The notes beneath the pieces are model-generated. The model made no database searches and was not told where the DNA came from. It saw only the letters and a list, made by a program, of their open reading frames with translations. DNA of 64,000 bases from positions 22,497,979 through 22,561,978 of the forward strand of contig CM049321.1 of the NCBI GenBank assembly GCA_026874595.1. Reading direction: 5' to 3'. Shown piece by piece: positions 13,901-22,900 of this stretch. Both the position numbers and the translations under genes were made by a program. Position 1 is the stretch's first letter. Every line of letters begins with the position of its first letter. Source of the stretch: Sipunculus nudus. Its lineage: Eukaryota > Annelida > Sipuncula > Golfingiida > Sipunculidae.

Positions 13901-16900
13901 TCGGAGTTTACATAATATTCCGGAATTGTAACATCCTATACAGTAACATTAACAATTAATTATTGCCAAAAATGATGAGCGCCCTTGGTCGGACAGACTT
14001 TAGTTTGTTGAGTCGGTTAAATTTGTGTTACTGTGATTCTTATTTGGTTATGTTCTTAGGATCGGTGGTTCATGCATCTCTTTTAACAACTTTCATGTTT
14101 TCATGTTCCAGAACCCTTTGAAGGAGCTTATACTGAACAATGTAAGTCGCTTTTAATTTTTAATCTGATGATAGTCCCTGTAAGGTATACCTATTTTCAC
14201 AAATTTGTGTTCTGCCGCCTTATTTTATGTTTAAGAACTCTTTTAATTCAGGGACGTTTAAACATTTAACTCTGTAGTTATAAATTATGTAGTTATAAAC
14301 TTTTACTTTATTTCTAACTAATATAAACAAGCTGTTCTTGTACATTATCGGGTTTCTGCATGAGATGACTTGGCAAGTTCAAGGTGAACACAGTAAACCT
14401 ACTTTGGAATAGGAGGCAACATACTACTCACCTTTTTGGGCGTGACACCCTAGAACGTTCGTACACATTCATCTCTGGATCGACAGACACAACTAGAGTC
14501 TGTCAGTAGATGTAGTAGGAGCCATCAGAATTTCCTCGGACGATTTTTTTTTGAGTAATTTTTTTTTGTTCTGGGATATTATTATTAACATTAATATTCT
14601 TATGTAACTGTCACTGATTTTGATAGTGTTTCTATTAAAGATTTTGGGCAGTTTGTTATCCCGCGAGAAATGCTTCTTTATAAGTTTCGATAAATGTGCC
14701 CGACATTTGTTTTGACATTCTTGCTATAAGGTGGGTTATACAAAATTATCTTTCTTGCTCATTTTCCTTTTTTTTTGTTGTTGTTCATTGTTGCCGTTTC
14801 CCGGAGTATAAATGACGCTTTCACTGTACCCCGCTTTCTGTAAGGCTAAAATATATAATGGTACTTCATTTCAAATATTCATTTACTTGATGATAATAAT
14901 CAAAGTTTGGCCACTATTGAAGTCTCTCGGACTTGTTCCTCTTGTGGAGCGTCTCTACCTTCCTGGGATACACACCCCACTTGTCTCGGCTGTCGTTCCA
15001 GTGAGGGCACGTGCCTTGGTGAGGCGGACCCATGTTATTATTATTGTCATACATGGCCGCCCTCGCAATGGGCTCGACTTCATGCATGGTCGACTGCCCT
15101 TGATCCCATTGTGCCCTCTCCTGTGCTGTCTTCGGCTCCGGTGGCGGGGAGCAGGGGGGGGGGGGCACCCCTCCTTCTGAGTCTAGTCGGGTGGCATTAC
15201 GCTCCCCCTCTGCGGATCCCCTTCTCGTTCCAGGCCCTGTCCCTCCCTCCCAGGGCTCTGTCTTCCAGACCCCTGTTGGGGCTCCGGCTAGAGCTCTAGC
15301 CGCCCCCTCCAGGAAGCGTCCGACCCTGCCCCGCCCGGGCCCCCTCATTCACCGCCTCTCCAGTTTTTGTGAATACTTACCGGCGGATTTCGACCTTGAG
15401 TCGGAGTCCGCGCCCCAGGCCACGGCTCCGGGGCAGGTGTCTTTGACCGATCCTCCTGTGTTGTCCCTGCAGCGTCCCCCTGGGATGGAGGTCACTCGTT
15501 CCCCACCGGCTCCAGCGCAGGTAGGTGCTCCCCCCCCCCCCCCCCCCCCCCCTGCTTGATACGCCCCTTCCCAGCCGTCTGTCCCTTCGCCCCCTTATGG
15601 ACGGTCCTTCCGCTGATGCGGTTCCCCTCCTGTCCGGGTCTCCAGTCGCCCGCCCTGCGGTTCCTGATACAGACCCCGTCTGTGCCCAGGCCGCTCCTGC
15701 GGCCTCGTCCGCTCTTGGTTCTCCGTCCGTCCGTTCTCCGCTTGTATTTACAGATCAGGCGCCTCCGGCCGTTACGGATCAGTGGACTGCTCTCAACACG
15801 CAGAGGCAGGCGTGGCGCACCATGAAGTCTGACCTACTTGATCAGGTGGCCCGCACCATGCAGGCGTCTCGCCCGGACGGGCCGACCTTCCAGCGCCTCA
15901 GGCCACCGCCCGCCTCTGCTGCGTCGGCCGGGTTCTACCTGAACCCATCCACGCTCTCGGTGCCGACTTCCGGATCTCAGATCTGCATGGAATTTACCGA
16001 TGAGACGGCTCGGCTGCTTGACAATCATCATGCCGCCGTCACCGGCGCTATATCCTCATCGTCTGGGTCGCTGGTGCCGCCTGGCGCGCGGCGCTCTTGG
16101 CCGATCGGTACCTTGTGGTCCCCTAAGGCGTATCGGGCGACCTGCCTTGACAGGCTCGTCCCGTCAGCCGCCTTTCTTGCTGTTCCATCGGCTTGATCAA
16201 CCCTTCTCTGACGGTAGGTTGCTTTATTCCGCGGCGGCGCATGTATCCGATTCTCAGCTCTCGGATATGGAGGCTCTCGCCCGCCAGACCGCCGGCGTTG
16301 TCAACGACCTTCAGGCCGTTACCAGCCTGTTGTCTATTTCTCCGGATCCTGCCATATTACATAATATATGGCAGGCTTCCGCTCACGCATGTGCCGAGTT
16401 ACAACACTTGGCCTGACGCCTGGTGGAGGATTGTATCCTGCTCCGACGGGCCGGGTGTCTCCGCACCTTTCGCTCCGTCCAGCCCGCGCTATCTCCCGTG
16501 GAGCTCTCGGATCTATATACTCAGCCGTTCACGGAATCTCTCCTCTTTGGGGGTCATCTATCCCGCGGCTATGAGGCTGCCCTGGATCGTTCAGATCGTC
16601 AGGCGCCTCCTCCGACCCCAAAGGCGTCTCGCCCTTACCGGTCCCGTACTGTTCCGGTACGGGCTCCGGCTGCTAGCCGCTCGGTGGCTCCCGCCGCCCG
16701 TCTGCTCGGACGTCCGGGTCTCGCCAGGCCTCCTACTTTCGCGGTAAATCCGCTCGGAGGGGTCGCGGCCGTAAGTGACACTCCAGGTCCGGTAGGCGGC
16801 TGCCTTCAGACCTGTTATCCGGCCTGGAGGAGTGTCACCTGGCATCCACTGGTTTTAAGCACGGTTCGTTTCGGTTTCCGAATTTCGATTTTCACCCCTC

Positions 16901-19900
16901 CGCCCCGCACGGCGTTTCCTGGACCAGCCGGTTCTTGTACGGGTTCCCGGCCCCGGCCCTGATCCCGCGGTTACTCCTACGTCTCTCGGCGGCGCCTCTC
17001 ACGGACCTCATCCTGATCGTCCCGTTTCATCCAGCGGCTCCGTGGCTTCTCGTCTGTCCGCCCATTCTCCTGCCGCTGTCGGTCGATCTGCCGCTCCGTC
17101 CTCGCTCCGTCGTACCCTCTGAGCGCTTTCTTACTGTCGTCCGATCGCTCAAAGATCAGGGGTTTTTGACGCCGGTTGCGGCTCTTGCAGCGGCTCCCCG
17201 TCGACGATCTTCCGACCGTGTGTATGACTCCCGCTGGCTCATCTTCTCTCGATGGGCCAGGGAGCGTCATATAGACGGATCCGCCGGTCCAGTCGCTCCT
17301 TGGTTTCCTACTGCATTTATTACAGGATAAACGTTTATCCTTCCCCACTATTCGCGGTTATCGGGCGGCTCTTCTTTCCGTGCTTCGCCCCCTCCGTAGG
17401 GATTCGGTTCTCCGTCATCCCGTCGTTTCAGTTTTTCTCCAGGGGGTCTGCGCTCGTTCGTCCCGCCCGCGGTACGTAGTTCCTTCTTGGCGCCTTGACG
17501 TGCTACCTCCGCGGCGCTCCTTATGAGCCGCTCCGCTCCGCGCACCTGCTCCATCTGTCGCGTAAGACGGCCTTCCTCCTGGCGCTCGCCACTGCTGGCC
17601 GTCGAGCTGAGCATCATGCTCTCATGGCCGATCCTAAATTTTCTCAAATTGCGGCTGACGGTTCGTCCCCGGACTTTCACTTTCCTCCGGACTTTTATCG
17701 TAAATCGCTATCTTACGATGACCCCACAATTTCATGGCACGTTCCTGCCCTGCCTAACGGCCGGTACCGGTATCGGCGCCACGAATTGCCCCGTCCGGGC
17801 CTTAAGATACTATCTTAAGGCTACAAAATCACTCCGGGGGGGGGGGGGGGGGGCGTAAGAAACTTTTTATTTCTTCAAAATTGGGTGCAGCCGATAAAGA
17901 AATAAGTCCTATTACTATCAGTAACTGGATAAAGGCTGCTATCATCGCCGCCCATGACTCTTTACGTCCGGCTGAACTACAGTTCTTACATGTCACGGCT
18001 CATGAGGTCAGGGCTATCGCCTCATCCTTCGCTCACCTTTCGGGCGTATCTCCTGCCGCGCTGGTCAAAATTGGTATCTGGAAGTCCCCTTCCACGTTTA
18101 CTCAGTTTTACCTCAAGGACGTCCGCCTGCAAGACTCCGGCCTATATGCCATGGGTCCCGTGGTTGCCGCTATCGCCTCATCCTTCGCTCACCTTTCGGG
18201 CGTATCTCCTGCCGCGCTGGTCAAAATTGGTATCTGGAAGTCCCCTTCCACGTTTACTCAGTTTTACCTCAAGGACGTCCGCCTGCAAGACTCCGGCCTA
18301 TATGCCATGGGTCCCGTGGTTGCCGCAGGCACTATCGTTAACGTCACCAGCACAGCTTCCTCGACATCTACTCAGGTTCGGCCCGCTACCTGCCTGCAGA
18401 CGTCGTCTTCTGCTGTGATTTCTACTACTTGCTGACCGCCTTCTCATCCTCATCGTTCCAGGTCAGTATCTCCCTCCCTATGGTTTATCTGTTTCTTCTC
18501 ATTAATACAGAAAACGCTCACATCGATGTTTACGTAATAAACCCCCCCCCCCCCCCCCATTCCCCTCCCCGTGAATTGTGGTTTCGTTAGTAAACGGATG
18601 TGAGCTTTTCTGTATTACAATCATCTCTCCCTCCCCCGATACTTCCTACTTCGCCCTCGAATAAGTGGCTCTACCAAAGCGAGGCATGACCTAGATACCG
18701 AGAATGAGGCGGAAGTGGGCGATGATAGGCCTACTCAGGGAAAATTTTGTAAGTGGAGCTTCTGGCGTGTGAATACTAACAGAGAATATTCTCATTAATA
18801 CAGAAAAGCTCACATCCGTTTACTAACAAAACCACCATTCACGGGGAGAGGAATGGAGGGTTCTTTTCGTGATTGCCTGCGGTAAGTTCTTGATGACGGA
18901 TTGTGTGGGGTTGGAATGGTAGTTTATGTATACTGGCTTGTCCTTGGGTGTTCTAAAGGGTTTGGTTTGTCCATTGCTGAGGGTAAGGTTGACATTCGGG
19001 AATTTTACAGATTTAAGATTAGATTGAACTGTGATCTTTAGGCTGCTGTCCTCGAATATTTCCATCAGTGTCTACGGTCAGCCTCGTTTCCATGATGCCG
19101 ATCGTAAGAGAGCTAGGCCGTCGCGCTATTGGCCTATGCTTTATTTGGCAAACTTTGTTTCGAGGTTACTGAGGATGTGAAATTTCAGCATTCCACATAT
19201 TTTGGCGCCGTCCAAAACAACCATAGTGTCGTTAAATTGTGTGGGTGCGTCTCTTTGTGTCCAACGTTTGCCGTAGTTTGTAAAAAAATAGTGATCTTCC
19301 AGAGTGCAATAAAGCTTCGAGCCTCTTTATTGTATGTTTGTGAACTAGTTTGTCCATTCTAAGGATTTGGTAAGAAAGCTCTCATTAACTAACGGGTAGA
19401 AATCAATGATATCGAACATGAGTGTCAATTGTATCTTATCGCTGATTTCGGGAAACCATTGGAAAACCTGGGTGGTGCTTCTCCGTTTATTGCTTTTTTA
19501 GGCTGCTGTCTTTTTTAATTTGACAAGGTTTTCTGTACTAACATGTCTCATTTTGGATGTATTAGGTTTTATTAGCCGGCCATTATTGTTGGTTTGGAAA
19601 TTTTTTTGTGGGCCTTGATTGTGATGAAAGCGGGTTTTTAGAGGTTTGGGCTATTCTGTCAGAAATTTCGGAGCTTTCTAGCTATGTTGTTAAACTCTAA
19701 GTATATACCCGTTGATGTTTCTGTGTTTGTGCTTTTGTACTTTTGCGTGTTCTTTCATGATCACCATAGTCAATCTGGCTCGCTTTGTATATGTTTCTTG
19801 TCTTGTCTGCTTTCACGAAAACGTCGTTTGACTTGTTGATTGTTCCTGAGTCTTCTCCGAGACTTGCTTAGAATCTGTTGTCGGCGTTTCCTACCTTATT

Positions 19901-22900
19901 GATAAATCTCAATTTCCATTATTCCTAACAAGGGGTTTCAGCACTACAAGTACTTGTTAAACAGTTTTCTCGGACTGCTATACTTAATTTCACGTAGCCC
20001 CAATTTTTAATCCCCATTTACTTATATTGGGACCAGTGAGCACTTATTAGGACTTAAAATCGTTAGCAACACACATCTATGTGATACCAGTGATCTCATT
20101 GAAGCCAGGCCGTACCTGTTTTCAATTAGGCTAGGCAATTATAATGAATTTCAATATGGCATCCTGTAAGCAGCATAGAACAATAAATAAAGCTGCAATA
20201 CCAGTGCAAGTGACATCAGGGGTTCCATTGGTCCAAATCCCGCGCTTATATGAATTTTGTTTCATAAATAAAAATTCATAGCAACGTGTCACGCAAACTT
20301 ACCTCGCACTTCGTGTTGGATAATAATTCAGTTTTCATACTGCAAAGAAGCTTCCAAGACGTTTAAGCAGGTCATGGTGCTTGTTATCTGTTTGGGGGGT
20401 ATTGGAGGATTGTCCCTAGGGCAATTACTAATTCCTAATAATGTAGCACAACATCATTAGAGAGCATTTTTGACATGTTGTTAAGGAGAACTTGAATCAT
20501 TATACTACTATATATCAACTGCTGACTCAAGCAAAAGTCATATCAATTTTTGTCCTAGGCCCTCTTCACAAAACAGTAATGGCTCTTGATTCTGACTTGT
20601 AAGACAGCTAGACATTGAAGCTGCAGTCTTCAACAAGGTAGCTGACAGTTAATGAACTTTTGGCTTGAAAGTTTGTTTTGCTTCAAGCGGTCGCAAAGTA
20701 TATTGATGACAGCTGTCTTTAATCCCTCATCATTCAAGCTATTTAACAAAACAGTACTAAAAATGGTACTATCATAGTTAAGTAAACTATATGACCCCTT
20801 TTAGTCATCATTGCAGCAATAAAACTTGAAAACAATTTTCCTTAAATGCTTTGCATATGGAGCAGGAAGAATGTTCACTTGATTTGACTCATTTGAGCAA
20901 GCAAGAAGAGATAGGGAGAGCAATTATTTGTATCTACAGCAGATAAATCAATTTAGGATCCAGTGGACAAAATTAAGCTAAGGACCTTCAGCATTGCAAA
21001 GTGATAAAAATAAGAGGAGACTGGCGAGATTGCTTGTTGTCAAAGCATCATGCCCTTGTGTTGTTGAGACAATAGGTAGATACAATTTTTCTGTTATCTA
21101 AAGGTACCTCTTCTGTTCCAATGGTTTCTTCTCATTGCAACTAACAGGAATGCCTTTGTTCACACAATTAAAGATTACAACATTGGGTCTTTTAGTGAAT
21201 CATATTCAAATGCTTCACGCATAGTAAAGAACCGATACACTCTGTGTATTACCCATACCACAGCAGTTGTCCAAACCATCAAGAAAGATCAAATTTTAAA
21301 GGACTAACTGCTCTGATTTTGCCAACCCCTTTGCTCGATCGTCCAAAACACCATGACTAGGTATGGCAAAGGGACTGCTTGTAAAGCCTATGTTAGGTTT
21401 GACATAATGACTCCCGTGACATCAAATTGGTACTGATAAAACTCCTACTATTAAACAAAAGTTAAACTGGAAAAATATTTTGGGAAATAATCATGGGTAT
21501 ACAGGGTAGAAGTCGTAAATGGTATAATAAAACATAGGTGATTGATTCCAGTATTTAGGAGCATCGCAAGACGAGGCAGACACCATGATCCCGTTGTATA
21601 TTTCTTATGCGTCAAAAACTAACAGAGATGCCACAGATGTTTATTTACCAGCTGTAGAAGCTTTTATTTGTATAAAAAAATCCAACCGATTAACTTCAAC
21701 GAAAATACCATCAGAATAGAAATATGCACATTTGATTTACGTCCAAAATGTGTTACGTCCGTATGTAGGAGAACTTTTCTGTGAGAATATTATGTTTTTA
21801 GCTGCACTTTATAGGATGGCCAATCTGCAGATATGTCCATGAGTAAGTGAATAATGCAATTTACAGGCTCTTAAACAAGTAATCACATAGTTCAGGTTTT
21901 CTAAAATGTGGGCGAAGATGGCTTTGACCTGGGTCATATATATACTGTTTTAGGTCATATATTACTGATAACTGTGATGGGTGGAAGTTGTTCCAATTAA
22001 CAATCTGGCAGTCGAAATCTCTTGATGCCTCAAACTCACACATTTAGAGAGATCATGTCCTATATCGTTTGCTGGCAAATGGTATAACGAGCTAGGACCG
22101 TGAATTCTCCTATCATTTAAACGGATGGGAGGAAACATAAGATTCAACCATTTTTAATTTACTACAGTGCTCTTAACTGCCGATGAAGGGCAAAGTATCA
22201 GACAAATGGCGGCCATATTGACATTCAATAAGGTGGTCTAATCCAATTTATAGTAATTATGTCAATACATTATTGGAATCCATGGTTTCGCAAACATAGT
22301 TGTTGCAACCATTCATATTAAACTTAAGTGTTAACAGATCCAGATACGGGACAAATATAAATGTGGCGGCCATTGTGGAATTTACATGACGGCTGAACAA
22401 GGGCCTGTAATAAATGGCACCTGCTATAGTTTTTAATCAGCGCCCCCGAATTTACTTATTTAGCCAATTAATTCCATTTTGGCACGACAATCTGGCTGGA
22501 TCAAAATATCTGACATACAATTTTACATTATTTAGTATAAACTGAACTATATCGGCCTTTTTTCAACGTATATACATATGCTACTATATATTTGTCTCTT
22601 TTCAGATCCACTTGTAATAACAAAGGCAAAATCCACATCTGTCCTATATAAGGGTAACCAGATGACAATATGGAAGCCCGTGTTAGAAGATGGACAGTAT
22701 ATGCTGGGCATTGTGGGAACTCTCTTGCTTGAAACCGACTCCCCTTCGTTCGATGTTTACGTGGCCACAAACCAGTACAAAGCACAGGCCTTGAAGCCGG
22801 CTGAGTTGTTCGTTCGTGAATGGACCGGATATGGAATGACGTCATTTTCCGCTAACTGTGGAGTCGGTACGTTGATAAAACATGACTTGGCTAAACCTTT

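Larger units (their letters stand above)
14800..18850 (+). mobile_element. Internally deleted DIRS-type (tyrosine recombinase) retroelement
   Basis: A GC-rich block inside an AT-rich intron. It carries a DIRS-like gag region, a short stretch resembling the start of the DIRS reverse transcriptase reading frame near 16770-16900 ([12 protein letters not shown] ... [11 protein letters not shown]), then directly a tyrosine recombinase, then inverted terminal-type repeats. The body of the reverse transcriptase and RNase H is missing, so it is a non-autonomous deletion derivative. Many frameshifts, some at G or C homopolymers. The left boundary is not resolved; the repeats seen at the right end were not found at the left. 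Confidence 0.7.

Noticed and set aside
14914-15348. 144-codon minus-strand open frame over the DIRS gag region
   Set aside because: Low-complexity reverse complement of GC-rich gag sequence. The + strand has the recognisable cysteine motif.
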